Shown here one piece after another: positions 1 through 11,034 of a stretch of 40,931 nucleotides of DNA. The notes below the pieces were generated by a model. That model did not search any database. It was not told where the DNA came from and was given only the letters and a program-made list of their open reading frames with translations. Both the position numbers and the translations under genes were made by a program. Source of the DNA: Paracoccaceae bacterium (GTDB lineage: Bacteria > Pseudomonadota > Alphaproteobacteria > Rhodobacterales > Rhodobacteraceae); NCBI GenBank assembly GCA_003512825.1, contig DOOI01000165.1, positions 1 through 40,931 of the forward strand. Reading direction: 5' to 3'. The stretch's first letter is position 1, and each line of letters starts with the position of its first letter.

Positions 1-51
1 CAATTCAGTGGGGGCACTCCAGCTTGAGCGAAGTTTGATTTATTAAGGAGG

Positions 52-71
52 CGCGCCCTGTTTGGGGCGCG
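52..71 (-). terminator. Hairpin after dctM, putative operon terminator
   Basis: On the minus strand a CGCGCCC / GGGCGCG stem with a six-base loop directly abuts the dctM stop codon. A T-poor run (CCTCCTTAATAAA) follows, so intrinsic termination would be weak. It is the only candidate end signal for the five-gene operon inside the window. Confidence 0.45.
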
Positions 72-1376
72 TTACCTGATCATTGTGTTGGGCAACATCA
101 GCGAGATCTGTGGGAAAGCGACCAGCAATATCAGCGTGGCAAGCATGGCGAGCCAGAAAGGCAGAACGCCGACGAAAATGCGGCCCAATGGCACCGCTGG
201 TGCCACGGATTTGACGATAAAGACGTTGAGGCCGACGGGAGGCGAAATGAGCCCCATCTCCAAGGTGAGGACAACAAGGACGCCGAACCAGATCGGATCG
301 ATACCAAGCGCCAGCACGACCGGGAAGAAGATCGGCAAGGTGAGCACCAGCATGGCAAAGCCTTCGAGAAAGCAGCCAAGGACCATATAGATCAGAAGGA
401 TGACCGCGAGCGTGCCGTAGACGCCAAGATGGAGGGCGGCAAGCGCCTCGCCCACCACGGTTGGAATGTGGCTCAGCGCGAGAAATGGGTTGATCAAGTG
501 GGCCGAGATCAGAATGAGCATCACTGTGGCTGTGGTCACGACACTGTCGCGGCCTGCTTCGCGGATGGCGGCGAGGGTGAGTTGGCGGGTGATCATGCCA
601 TAAAGAATGACAAGCCCTGCGCCGACACCTGCCGCCTCTACCGGGCTGAAGAAGCCGCCATAAATGCCACCGATTGTGACCAGCACAACGGAGATGATGG
701 GGATGGCGCCCAGCATGGCATGCGCTTTTTCTGACCAACTGGTGATCGGGCCGCGCGGGCCAAGTTCGGGTTTGATCCAGCACAGGATTGCGATCACGAG
801 AAGAAAGGCCATCAAGAGCAGAATGCCGGGAAGCACCCCCGCAAGGAAAAGACGACCGATGCTTTGCTCGGTCAAAATGGCGTAGATCACGAAGCCCGTA
901 GAGGGCGGAATGAGGATACCCAGAGTGCCGCCCGCGGCGACAACGCCTGTGGAAAGGCGGGTGTCATAGTTGAAGCGGTCCATTTGGGCGAGGCTGACTT
1001 TGCCCATGGTGAGGGCAGAAGCCACCGACGAGCCGGAGAGCGCAGCAAAGCCGCCGCACCCGATGACCGTCGCCGAGGCCAACCCGCCACGAATGCGGCC
1101 GACAACGGCATAGGCGGCATCGTAGAGTTTACTGCTCATGCCCGTCGCAGAAGCAACATTGCCCATCAAGATGAAGAGCGGCACGACGATCAGTTCCGGG
1201 TTGGAAGCAAGGGTAAAGGTTTCGGACGCGAGCAGGCCCATCGCGGCATTCCAGCCATTGAGCACCCAGATGCCAATAAAGCCGACAAGGAACATGGCGA
1301 AGGCGACGGGAATACGAACAATGAGAAGCACAAGCAGCACTGCGATGCCGATCAGGCCAATTGTGCCTTCAGTCAT
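72..1376 (-). CDS. dctM: TRAP transporter large permease, DctM/SiaM type
   Basis: This is the large membrane subunit of a tripartite ATP-independent periplasmic transporter. It carries out ion-coupled uptake of an organic acid delivered by the periplasmic DctP protein. The 434-residue product has the usual length and about a dozen hydrophobic segments. Family-typical patches include the SGSSVASALTMG region near residue 115 and the GILIPPST motif near residue 155. The ATG at 1376 lies two bases after the dctQ stop, so the genes are co-translated. It is the last gene of the gntR-ligM-dctPQM operon. The neighbouring demethylase suggests a methoxylated carboxylate as substrate. TRAP family membership is sure; the substrate is inferred. 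Confidence 0.95.
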   Translation of the reverse strand: MTEGTIGLIGIAVLLVLLIVRIPVAFAMFLVGFIGIWVLNGWNAAMGLLASETFTLASNPELIVVPLFILMGNVASATGMSSKLYDAAYAVVGRIRGGLASATVIGCGGFAALSGSSVASALTMGKVSLAQMDRFNYDTRLSTGVVAAGGTLGILIPPSTGFVIYAILTEQSIGRLFLAGVLPGILLLMAFLLVIAILCWIKPELGPRGPITSWSEKAHAMLGAIPIISVVLVTIGGIYGGFFSPVEAAGVGAGLVILYGMITRQLTLAAIREAGRDSVVTTATVMLILISAHLINPFLALSHIPTVVGEALAALHLGVYGTLAVILLIYMVLGCFLEGFAMLVLTLPIFFPVVLALGIDPIWFGVLVVLTLEMGLISPPVGLNVFIVKSVAPAVPLGRIFVGVLPFWLAMLATLILLVAFPQISLMLPNTMIR

Positions 1377-1378
1377 GG

Positions 1379-1882
1379 TTATCTCCGCAGGTCGCGGCGC
1401 ACATCGTGCCGCGCAAAGGTCATTTCAATGGCGCGCAACAGCATGCCAAAGGCGGTGAGCAGGGAAAAGCCGCATAGCCCCCATTGGAACCACGCTTTGG
1501 GCCACCGCAAGAGGTTGGTGGAGAGGTTGAGCATGAGGCTCAGTTTGGCGCTCTCCCAGACAGCATAGGCGATCATGACAAAGATCAACGCACCGAGCAG
1601 TGCAGAAAAGATATCGATCGCGCGATTAAGCCAATCAGGGAAGCGGTGCTCCAGCAAGTCGACACCAATATGCCCGCCATTGCGATCGCAAAGAGCCATG
1701 CCGCCAAAGACGACGATGACCAGAACCATGGTTTCGATATCTTGGGATCCGTAAAGCGGCGATCCAAAGCCGCGGCCGATGACATCGGCGAGGATCACAG
1801 CCACCTCGATGAAAAGGCCCACAATCCCAATAGTTGCGGACAGGCCGATCAGCCTGTCCGCCAAGTTTCGGATGAAACCCAC
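1379..1882 (-). CDS. dctQ: TRAP transporter small permease, DctQ type
   Basis: This is the small four-helix membrane subunit that pairs with DctM to form the TRAP transport core. The product is 167 residues, with hydrophobic helices near residues 15-35, 50-68, 90-110 and 130-150, as expected for DctQ. The start is a GTG whose first base directly follows the dctP stop codon (TGA-GTG), which indicates translational coupling. The DctM start follows two bases after its own stop. No unusual residues were noticed. DctQ sequences diverge strongly, so the call rests on length, topology and position between dctP and dctM. Confidence 0.9.
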   Translation of the reverse strand: MGFIRNLADRLIGLSATIGIVGLFIEVAVILADVIGRGFGSPLYGSQDIETMVLVIVVFGGMALCDRNGGHIGVDLLEHRFPDWLNRAIDIFSALLGALIFVMIAYAVWESAKLSLMLNLSTNLLRWPKAWFQWGLCGFSLLTAFGMLLRAIEMTFARHDVRRDLRR

Positions 1883-2860
1883 TCAGTTGCCCTGCATTTT
1901 GGCCAGCGTCGCTTCGCCACCAACAGAGGCCACGTATTTGTTCACCACATCTGCCACGGCGGCAGAGAAGGCCGCGGCCTCGTCTGCGGTCAAGTCCACA
2001 ATGGTGTTGTCGGCACTTGCGCGCGCGGTTTCGAGCGCTGCGTTTGCGGTGACGTTCCAAGCGTCTTCTGCAGACTTGGACAGCGCCGCGCCTGCGATGG
2101 CGTCAATCGCCGCCTTTTGCTCGGCAGGCAGGCCATCGTATTTGGCGGCGGTCATTACAGCGTAGAACGAGCCGCGACCAATATTGGCGCCCAGAGTGAA
2201 ACTGCTGGCCACTTCGTCGAGTTTGAAGTCAGAGAGCGTTGAGGCGCCTGTGATCACGCCATCGATCAGGCCTGTTTGCAGGGCGTTGTAGACTTGGTTG
2301 ATCGGCATCTGCACGGGGGTTGCCCCCAAGGCGGTGGCGACTTCGGCCATGGTGGCACCTGCGACGCGCATCTTCAGGCCTGCGAGATCGGCAGGTGCTT
2401 TGATCACTTTGTCTTTCATGATGAAGATATTGGGTTCCGACGTCCAAAGAGCGAGGGGCTTTGTGGCGGGGAACTCGGCTGCGATATCGTCATAAGCGCG
2501 CCAGATGGCCTCATAGCCGGGCATATCGAGCGGAATGGCGTTTGGCAGTTCGACGACCATCGTCTTGCCAAATTGCGACGAGGTATAGCCGGGCAGACCC
2601 CAAGCAATGTCAGCCACACCTTGCACGGCGCGGACATATTGCTCGGCGGGACCAGCGCCCAGCTCGCCACCGTGATAGCCACGCACCGTGAGCGCACCGC
2701 CTGTGGCGTCGGAGAGGGACTTGTTGAGCACCTCGATCACCGAGGCATTGATGGTGTGGAACGGAGGCGTGAAATTGGCGAATTTCAGCTCCTCGGCTTG
2801 GGCGGCAATAGCTGAGGTAACAGCCAGAACAGCGCCAGCAAAAACATGTTTCAGGTTCAT
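1883..2860 (-). CDS. dctP: TRAP transporter substrate-binding protein, DctP type
   Basis: This periplasmic solute receptor captures the substrate and docks on DctQM. The product is 325 residues. It begins with a signal peptide (MNLKHVF, hydrophobic core, AQA cleavage site near residue 22). Typical DctP segments follow, including GVADIAWGLPGY and the conserved arginine region LKMRVAGATM that normally salt-bridges a substrate carboxylate. I chose the ATG at 2860 over a start 17 codons upstream. It gives a proper signal peptide and has GGGAGGATC just before it. A gap of about 120 bases separates it from the upstream demethylase gene. Substrate identity is not readable from sequence. Confidence 0.93.
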   Translation of the reverse strand: MNLKHVFAGAVLAVTSAIAAQAEELKFANFTPPFHTINASVIEVLNKSLSDATGGALTVRGYHGGELGAGPAEQYVRAVQGVADIAWGLPGYTSSQFGKTMVVELPNAIPLDMPGYEAIWRAYDDIAAEFPATKPLALWTSEPNIFIMKDKVIKAPADLAGLKMRVAGATMAEVATALGATPVQMPINQVYNALQTGLIDGVITGASTLSDFKLDEVASSFTLGANIGRGSFYAVMTAAKYDGLPAEQKAAIDAIAGAALSKSAEDAWNVTANAALETARASADNTIVDLTADEAAAFSAAVADVVNKYVASVGGEATLAKMQGN

Positions 2861-2982
2861 GTGATCCTCCCAGGTCACGGCGCCCGATAGATGCGGGGCC
2901 TCGTTGAACATGCGGGGCAGAGTATTGCACCCCTGCCCCGCACCCTATTCTATTCTTAAGTTCGCACTATAAGCGCAGGCTA

Positions 2983-4386
2983 TTAGCCCTGCTTTGTACG
3001 CCAGCTGTCCGCATAGCTTTCACGGGCTTGGGCCGCGTAAGGCGTCGGCGATACCCGAACGCGGATTTCGGTCTGTTGGTGGGGTTCGGTGGAGGTTTTG
3101 CCGGACGTTTCTGGCTCGCCCCACTTCATGGTGAGCACTTCGCCCACTTCCACGTCTTGCGACACGACGCCCAGCGACAAGAGCGAACGCTCGTTCCAGG
3201 AATAGCCGTTGAACATCGACATCCCGACCATCTTGCCATCGCGCATCACCATATCGGCGGAGGAAGAGGCGTAGTTTGGTTGTGGGAAGTCGATCCACTT
3301 GTAGGGCGTGCCCTGCTCAAAGGCAGAGGCGATGACCTTGAGCACATCGTCACGGTTCCACTCGAACGTGACCTTCTTGCGGTTCTTCGGGCTGCCTTTC
3401 ATTGCGGTCAGTGCCGCTTTTCCGATAAAGTCGTCTTTCTTCCAGCCGATGTAGAAGCCGTAGCCCAGTTCGAAGGGGTTAACGTAATAGTCTTCGATGT
3501 TTTTCGACACGAAGCTGCCACCAATCGCGCCTGCGGCTTCGTACATGTCGGCACCGAGCCAATCGCGGTAGTCCTTGAGCATGCCATCGCCCGTGTAGAT
3601 GCCGGGCAGCGGCGAGGGAATCCAACCCGATTCCAGCGTGTTGGTAGAATAGGCGCGGCTGCCGCATTGGACGAGGTTGACGCCTGCGTCGCGGGCGGCT
3701 TGGAGAATGGTGGAGAGGATATAGTCTTTATCTTTATAAGGGCCCCAGACTTCGAGACCGGGTGCGCCCGACATACCATGACGCAGCGCTTGGACTTTTT
3801 TCGAGCCGATGTTGATCCAATCGACGCAGAAGAAGGGGATTTCCGGGATCGGACCGCCGTTCATCTTTTCAAACACCTTGGGCGCGTCTGGGCCTTGGAT
3901 CTGGAAGCGGTAGTGCTCGCGCAGCACGCGCTCACCCTCGGGGCGCGAAGGAGAGCGGGGATCGTAGCGCAGGCGGACGTTCCATTTGCCATAAGCCGCG
4001 CAGAACATCAGCCAGTTTGACGTGGGCGCGCGACCAACGAGGACATATTTATCCTCCCGCTCGCGGAAGATGATGTGGTCGCCGATGACATGGCCATTCG
4101 GCGTAACAGGCACAAAGTGCTTGGCACGGTTCAGGTCGAAATTGGCAAAGCTGTTAATGCCATGATGCGATAGAAATTCTGTCGCTTGCGGACCTTCGAT
4201 GATGATTTCATCCATATGGTGCGACTGATCGAACAGCACGGCAGAGTCGCGCCATGCGGCTTGCTCGTTACGCCAGTTTTGAAACTCAGGTGCAACGACG
4301 GGATAGACATACATTCCCGCCTTAGAGGCGCGCAGCATATCCACGGGGTTGCCGTGTTGGGTCATCAGATCTGAAAGGCTCGGCAT
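2983..4386 (-). CDS. LigM-like tetrahydrofolate-dependent O-demethylase (GcvT/aminomethyltransferase fold)
   Basis: Predicted to move a methyl group from a substrate methyl ether to tetrahydrofolate in the cytoplasm. The 467 residues match vanillate/3-O-methylgallate O-demethylase LigM of Sphingobium in length and, from memory, in many blocks: YVYPVVAPEF near 26-35, LFDQSHHM near 51-58, VGRAPTSNWLM near 117-127, RAYSTNTLESGWIPSPL near 244-260 and GGSFVSKNIEDYYVNP. Tyr246 and Trp255 sit at the positions of the catalytic LigM tyrosine and its neighbouring tryptophan. Tyr26, Tyr28 and Arg119 are also kept. The ATG at 4386 has AGGAGGAG upstream, so I reject a start eight codons earlier. DmdA (DMSP demethylase) is a shorter relative of the same fold and a less likely identity. 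The exact substrate is unknown. Confidence 0.8.
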   Translation of the reverse strand: MPSLSDLMTQHGNPVDMLRASKAGMYVYPVVAPEFQNWRNEQAAWRDSAVLFDQSHHMDEIIIEGPQATEFLSHHGINSFANFDLNRAKHFVPVTPNGHVIGDHIIFREREDKYVLVGRAPTSNWLMFCAAYGKWNVRLRYDPRSPSRPEGERVLREHYRFQIQGPDAPKVFEKMNGGPIPEIPFFCVDWINIGSKKVQALRHGMSGAPGLEVWGPYKDKDYILSTILQAARDAGVNLVQCGSRAYSTNTLESGWIPSPLPGIYTGDGMLKDYRDWLGADMYEAAGAIGGSFVSKNIEDYYVNPFELGYGFYIGWKKDDFIGKAALTAMKGSPKNRKKVTFEWNRDDVLKVIASAFEQGTPYKWIDFPQPNYASSSADMVMRDGKMVGMSMFNGYSWNERSLLSLGVVSQDVEVGEVLTMKWGEPETSGKTSTEPHQQTEIRVRVSPTPYAAQARESYADSWRTKQG

Positions 4387-4406
4387 TTTTACTCCTCCTG
4401 GGTCAA

Positions 4407-5141
4407 TCAAGCAGCGGTGACGAGGGACAGCCCCGGCACCCGTTCGGCCAATGCGGGATCGCCCCGCATGACAAATTCCAAATTCTCCCGCGCAAGGCGG
4501 GCGTGCTCACGCGCGAGCGCTTCGGCTCGCGCTCCTTCCCGATGCGTAATCGCATCAAGGATTTGACGATGCTGACGCTGGGCGCGGCGCAATGACGCCT
4601 GAAAGTCAGCCAAAAATTCTTGGCCCTGCAAAAAGGCGCTGGGCGAGGCAAGGGGCAAGCGAACCATGCGTTCTGTTTCACGCTCAATGACTGGCGAGCC
4701 AGACGCCCGGGCCAGCAGGCTATGAAAGCGGGCATTCTCCCGCACATACGTGTCGAAATCCACGTCCGTGGTCTCGCCGGCAGCAATGTCGAGACGCGCG
4801 AGCACAGCGTTCATCTCGACGAGGATGTCCGGCGCAGCGCCGCGCTCTGCCGCAAGGCGCGCGGCTGTCCCCTCCAGAACGCCGCGCAATTCGATCGAAT
4901 CGATCACATCATTGACGGTAAACCGAACCACCCGACAACCACCCGCCTCGAGGCGCTCCAAGAGACCTTCTGCAATCAGTTTGTCCATGGCCTGACGCAG
5001 CGGGGTGCGAGAAATGCCTAAGCGATCTGCAAGTGCTGTTTCGGGAAGGCGGCTATTGGCTTCGAACTCGCCACTCAAGACAAGTGAACGCAGGCCCTGC
5101 AACGCCTTCTCGAACTGGCTTGGACGATCAACTTCTGGCAC
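4407..5141 (-). CDS. GntR-family regulator, FadR/FCD subfamily
   Basis: Transcriptional repressor or activator, probably of the operon it heads. The 244-residue product has an N-terminal winged helix (LADRLGISRTPLRQAMDKL, about residues 37-55) and a C-terminal FCD helical ligand domain. The likely metal-binding histidines are His140, His191 and His213. A longer reading frame starting at 5219 would put the promoter and operator inside the coding region. The GTG at 5141 is preceded by GGGGAGGAAG at good spacing and is preferred. The demethylase starts 20 bases after its stop. The ligand is probably the transported acid or its demethylated product, by analogy with other FCD regulators of TRAP operons. 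Confidence 0.88.
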   Translation of the reverse strand: MPEVDRPSQFEKALQGLRSLVLSGEFEANSRLPETALADRLGISRTPLRQAMDKLIAEGLLERLEAGGCRVVRFTVNDVIDSIELRGVLEGTAARLAAERGAAPDILVEMNAVLARLDIAAGETTDVDFDTYVRENARFHSLLARASGSPVIERETERMVRLPLASPSAFLQGQEFLADFQASLRRAQRQHRQILDAITHREGARAEALAREHARLARENLEFVMRGDPALAERVPGLSLVTAA

Positions 5142-5189
5142 AGACTTCCTCCCCAGGGTCTTGCCCGCCCCAAGAGGCGTGGTGGGCAG

Positions 5190-5270
5190 ACCATATTCTG
5201 TATACAATAAGGCTGTCAATTGCGGATTTTATGCGCGCTACGGGGAGTATTACCCTATTTCTGTATACAA
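5190..5270 (-). promoter_or_regulatory. Promoter of the gntR-ligM-dctPQM operon with two GntR operators
   Basis: On the minus strand, TTGACA (5214-5219) is followed after 18 bases by TATGGT (5190-5195), a plausible sigma-70 promoter. The ten-base string ctgtatacaa occurs exactly twice, at 5199-5208 and 5261-5270, 62 bases apart. Its core TGTATACA is palindromic and fits the TNGTNNNACNA consensus of FadR-type GntR proteins. The proximal copy lies between the -35 and -10 boxes, where binding would block polymerase. The distal copy could allow looping or cooperative binding. Motif recognition is by eye. Confidence 0.7.
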
Positions 5271-5289
5271 CTACGCGACAGTCCGAATA

Positions 5290-5321
5290 AAGAAAAACGG
5301 CGCCCCATCTCTGGCGCGCCG
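5290..5321 (-). terminator. Rho-independent terminator of gyrB
   Basis: Reading the minus strand 38 bases past the gyrB stop, CGGCGC pairs with GCGCCG around a loop of about a dozen bases, followed by TTTTTCTTTATT. Good stem and good T-tract. Confidence 0.8.
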
Positions 5322-5358
5322 CTCATCTGGTCATCCACAACTGGCTGTGGTGTGTTTA

Positions 5359-7839
<2,481 letters not shown>

Positions 7840-7848
7840 TTATAACGG

Positions 7849-7873
7849 TCAGGGGGGTCATTGTCACCCCTGA
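7849..7873. terminator. Hairpin between lysE-like gene and gyrB
   Basis: A seven-base perfect stem TCAGGGG / CCCCTGA with an 11-base loop lies 17 bases past the LysE-type stop. No real T-tract follows on either strand. It may attenuate read-through into gyrB or may be neutral. Confidence 0.3.
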
Positions 7874-7889
7874 GACACAATATTTAGCG

Positions 7890-8510
7890 TCAGAGAAAGG
7901 GGATCATAAAGGCCACCACAATCAACATTCCACCCGAGATCTTATTGAGCCGACCAATTGCTGCCGGGCTCTGCAAAAGTCGCCGCGCGCGGTCAAGAAA
8001 CAGCGCCAAACCGAGGTTTCCCAACATTGGCACAAAGGCTGAAATCGTGATGATCGCGCCCACATCTACCCATGTCAGATGCGCCAAATCAAAAAAGCCG
8101 GGCAAGGCCCCCATATAGAACAAAATCGCCTTTGGATTGCCAATCACCGCCGCCAACCCAACAGTAAACCCTGCCACTAGGCCGGGGCGCGTCAAACGGC
8201 TTACCTTTCCGGGCGTTTCGGCGGCTTTACGGATCAAGCCGATCCCCATGACAAGGAAAATTCCCGACGCAACCCAGCGCAGCATGCTTAGAAAGTCCCC
8301 ATAAATACTCTCGATCCAGGTCAGCCCCAAGATCGCCGCCAAGGGCCAGATCATATCCCCCAAAGCCACGCCAATTGCCAAAGGCCAGGCTGCCGAAAAC
8401 CCACCGGAAATGGCCCGAGCAGTCAGCGCGACCCATACTGGACCGGGCACCACCCAAAGCGCCGCCATGCCGCCCGCATAAACCAGCAATTGCCAAAACG
8501 TGACGGACAT
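7890..8510 (-). CDS. LysE-family translocator (RhtB-like amino acid exporter)
   Basis: Inner-membrane exporter of the LysE/RhtB superfamily, which extrudes amino acids or related small metabolites. The 206 residues form about six hydrophobic segments. The family's N-terminal VVPGPVWVALTARAISGG block sits near residues 20-37, and the GNPKAILFYMGALPGFF block near 122-138. Length is typical. The gene sits between recF and gyrB in the same direction, about 110 bases after recF, an unusual place for a transporter. There is no functional link to replication. The specific substrate cannot be told from sequence. Confidence 0.88.
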   Translation of the reverse strand: MSVTFWQLLVYAGGMAALWVVPGPVWVALTARAISGGFSAAWPLAIGVALGDMIWPLAAILGLTWIESIYGDFLSMLRWVASGIFLVMGIGLIRKAAETPGKVSRLTRPGLVAGFTVGLAAVIGNPKAILFYMGALPGFFDLAHLTWVDVGAIITISAFVPMLGNLGLALFLDRARRLLQSPAAIGRLNKISGGMLIVVAFMIPFL

Positions 8511-8621
8511 AATCTCTCTCCCACCGATGCCGCCTCATACGCCCGCATCGGCTTGGGCGCCACTGAACTTTCTCGTTGCAAAAATATCCCGGGTGAGCCC
8601 GAAGGGCGGGGGCAGAGCCCC

Positions 8622-9752
8622 CTACACGGGTTTTAAAGGGCCTTGCGTCGCCTGCGACAGACCCGCGTTTTCCGTCACCTCACAGCCTTGAGCACGGGCC
8701 CCGAGTTCTGAAAATAATTCTGGCCCTGTCCCGGTCATAAACGCTTGTGCGCCAAGCGCGCAGATCTCGTCGTAAAGCGCGGCTCGGCGTGTGGCGTCCA
8801 GATGGGCGGCCACCTCATCAAGCAGCAAGATCGGAGGAGTTCCTGTGTCGGCTTGCAGGGCGCGCGCATTGGCGAGCAACAGCGAGAGGAGGAGTGCCTT
8901 TTGCTCGCCAGTAGAACAATCGGACGCGGGCAGGCCCTTGGCCGCATATCGGCCCAGCATGTCGCTGCGGTGCGGGCCAATCAGGGTACGCCCGGCCGCA
9001 AGATCCCGTTGGCGACCCTCATTGAGAGCGGTGCGAAATTCTTCGGTCGTTGCCGGCATCTCCCCTTCCGACTGCACCAGCGCTAGGTCTGCTACGGGGA
9101 ATGCTGTTTCAGCCCCGTCTTGTGCCGCGAGGATACGCTCAAGAGCCCGGAGACGGTTGTTGTGTAGCAGCGCGCCCGCATCAGCCAATTGCATCTCGAG
9201 CGCTGTGTACCAAAACCCGTCTCGGACTTGATCCTTGAGAAGGCGATTGCGCTCGCGCATGGCTTTTTCATAAGTCAGTGCGGCTTCGGCATGAGACGGG
9301 GTGAAAGATAGCGTGATGCGATCGAGAAAACGCCGACGTCCGTCTGCCCCTTCGATCCACAAGCGATCCATTGCCGGAATAAGCCAAAGCACTCGTAAAA
9401 GTTCGCCCAATGCGGTTTGAGGCGTAGATTTTCCGTCGATCCGCACCGTGCGGGCGGCACCGTTTTCGCTTGAGGTTTCGACTTCGCGCGGCGCTTGCGG
9501 TGTGGCCAAGGTGGCATGCACCTTCCATGACGTCTCGGAGGGCCGCCGCGCCATATCTTCCGCCGCCGCGCGACGCAGACCGCGACCGGGAGAAAGGAGC
9601 GAGATGGCTTCCAATATCGAGGTTTTGCCCGCGCCATTTGGCCCCCAGATAGCAAGGGGGCGACCATCGAGCGTCAATCGCGCAGTCGGATGGCTGCGAA
9701 ATTGCGAAAGTGTTAGTGAAGAGAGGTGAACTGCCGTCACGGCTCCCGTCAT
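8622..9752 (-). CDS. recF: DNA replication and repair protein RecF
   Basis: SMC-like ATPase that binds gapped DNA and helps RecO/RecR load RecA. The 376 residues show Walker A GPNGAGKTS (37-45), the ABC-type signature region CSTGEQKALLLSLLLA and Walker B ILLLDEVAAHLD followed by a C-terminal lobe. Its ATG overlaps the dnaN stop by four bases (ATGA), so the two are translationally coupled. This completes the conserved dnaA-dnaN-recF order. No defect was seen. Confidence 0.97.
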   Translation of the reverse strand: MTGAVTAVHLSSLTLSQFRSHPTARLTLDGRPLAIWGPNGAGKTSILEAISLLSPGRGLRRAAAEDMARRPSETSWKVHATLATPQAPREVETSSENGAARTVRIDGKSTPQTALGELLRVLWLIPAMDRLWIEGADGRRRFLDRITLSFTPSHAEAALTYEKAMRERNRLLKDQVRDGFWYTALEMQLADAGALLHNNRLRALERILAAQDGAETAFPVADLALVQSEGEMPATTEEFRTALNEGRQRDLAAGRTLIGPHRSDMLGRYAAKGLPASDCSTGEQKALLLSLLLANARALQADTGTPPILLLDEVAAHLDATRRAALYDEICALGAQAFMTGTGPELFSELGARAQGCEVTENAGLSQATQGPLKPV

Positions 9753-10867
9753 ACCCGCATGGGCATGACGACGTAGACAGCGCTTGTATCGTTACCTTCG
9801 CGCATCAGGGTCGGGTCGCCGGCCGAGTTGAAGAGGAACACGGCATTTTCGCGGTCCACTTGGCTGGCGATTTCGAGGAGGTATTTGGCGTTGAAGCCAA
9901 TCTCCAGACGCTCGTCGGCATAGGCCACGGCCAGCTCTTCCTCGGCGGCACCGCTGTCAGGTGCGTTGACGGAGAGGATCAGACGATCTTCGTCGAGTGA
10001 GAGTTTCACGGCGCGCGAGCGCTCGGAGGAAACCGTGGCCACACGGTCAACGGCGGCGGCGAAATCCTTGGCGTCGACTTCTAGGCGGCGGGTGTTCCCT
10101 TGGGGGATCACTCGCGAATAATCCGGGAAGGTTCCATCGATGACTTTTGAGGTCAGGGTGACGCCGGGTGTCGCAAAGCGGATTTTCGTCTCGGAGACGG
10201 ATACTGCGATCGTGGCCTCATCATCATCAAGTAGTTTCCGCAATTCGCCCACGGTTTTACGCGGCACGATCACGCCGGGCATGCCTGCGGCGCCCTCTGG
10301 CAAGTCGGCGTCGATCCGCGCCAAACGGTGGCCATCGGTGGCGACGGCCCGCAGCACGCGTGCGCCATCAGAGTCTGAGACGTGAAAGTAAACGCCATTC
10401 AGATAATAGCGGGTTTCTTCGGTAGAAATGGCGAATTTCGATTTATCGAAAAGGCGGCGCAGCACTGGTGCGGGAGCCGAGAAGTTCGCCGCATATTCGG
10501 AATTCGCCATCACCGGAAAATCTTCTTTTGGCAGGGTGGCGAGATTGAAATTCGAGCGGCCCGCCGAGACTGCAAGACGGCCTGCGGTGCCATCGTCAGC
10601 CAACGTGACCAGCGCCCCATCGGGAAGTTTGCGGACAATTTCATGCAGCGTTACGGCGGAAACCGTCGTGGACCCTGCCCGCTCGACCATGGCAGGCGCA
10701 CGATCGACGACTTCGATATCGAGGTCTGTGGCGCGGAATTGCACCGAATTTCCGTCGGCCTCGATCAGCACATTGGCGAGGATCGGGATCGTGTTACGAC
10801 GTTCCACAACCGATTGTGCCTGTGCTACTGCTTTGAGCAGCGCGCCGCGTTCGATGCTGAGTCTCAT
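9749..10867 (-). CDS. dnaN: DNA polymerase III beta subunit (sliding clamp)
   Basis: Ring-shaped processivity clamp of the replicative polymerase. The 372 residues begin MRLSIERGALLKAVAQAQSV and end with YVVMPMRV, both typical of DnaN, and the three-domain clamp length is normal. It lies 167 bases downstream of dnaA and overlaps recF by four bases at its 3' end. The intergenic gap to dnaA may hold a separate promoter, but I could not identify one with confidence. Confidence 0.98.
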   Translation of the reverse strand: MRLSIERGALLKAVAQAQSVVERRNTIPILANVLIEADGNSVQFRATDLDIEVVDRAPAMVERAGSTTVSAVTLHEIVRKLPDGALVTLADDGTAGRLAVSAGRSNFNLATLPKEDFPVMANSEYAANFSAPAPVLRRLFDKSKFAISTEETRYYLNGVYFHVSDSDGARVLRAVATDGHRLARIDADLPEGAAGMPGVIVPRKTVGELRKLLDDDEATIAVSVSETKIRFATPGVTLTSKVIDGTFPDYSRVIPQGNTRRLEVDAKDFAAAVDRVATVSSERSRAVKLSLDEDRLILSVNAPDSGAAEEELAVAYADERLEIGFNAKYLLEIASQVDRENAVFLFNSAGDPTLMREGNDTSAVYVVMPMRV

Positions 10868-11034
10868 GCCACTGGCTCCTGTCCCTGCTCCGTGTCGTCC
10901 CGAAGCAATTCAACGATGCGCCGGGATCGGCAAGGTATCCAATCCAGGCGCGCAGACAAGGGTTATCTGGCGATTAATGCTGGATTTAAAGCGAAATGCT
11001 GCATCTTGGGTCTGGAAGCAGGCCCAATCCTGAT

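Noticed and set aside
2983..4386. DMSP demethylase DmdA
   Set aside because: The protein is about 100 residues longer than DmdA and matches LigM blocks, including the catalytic tyrosine region, instead.
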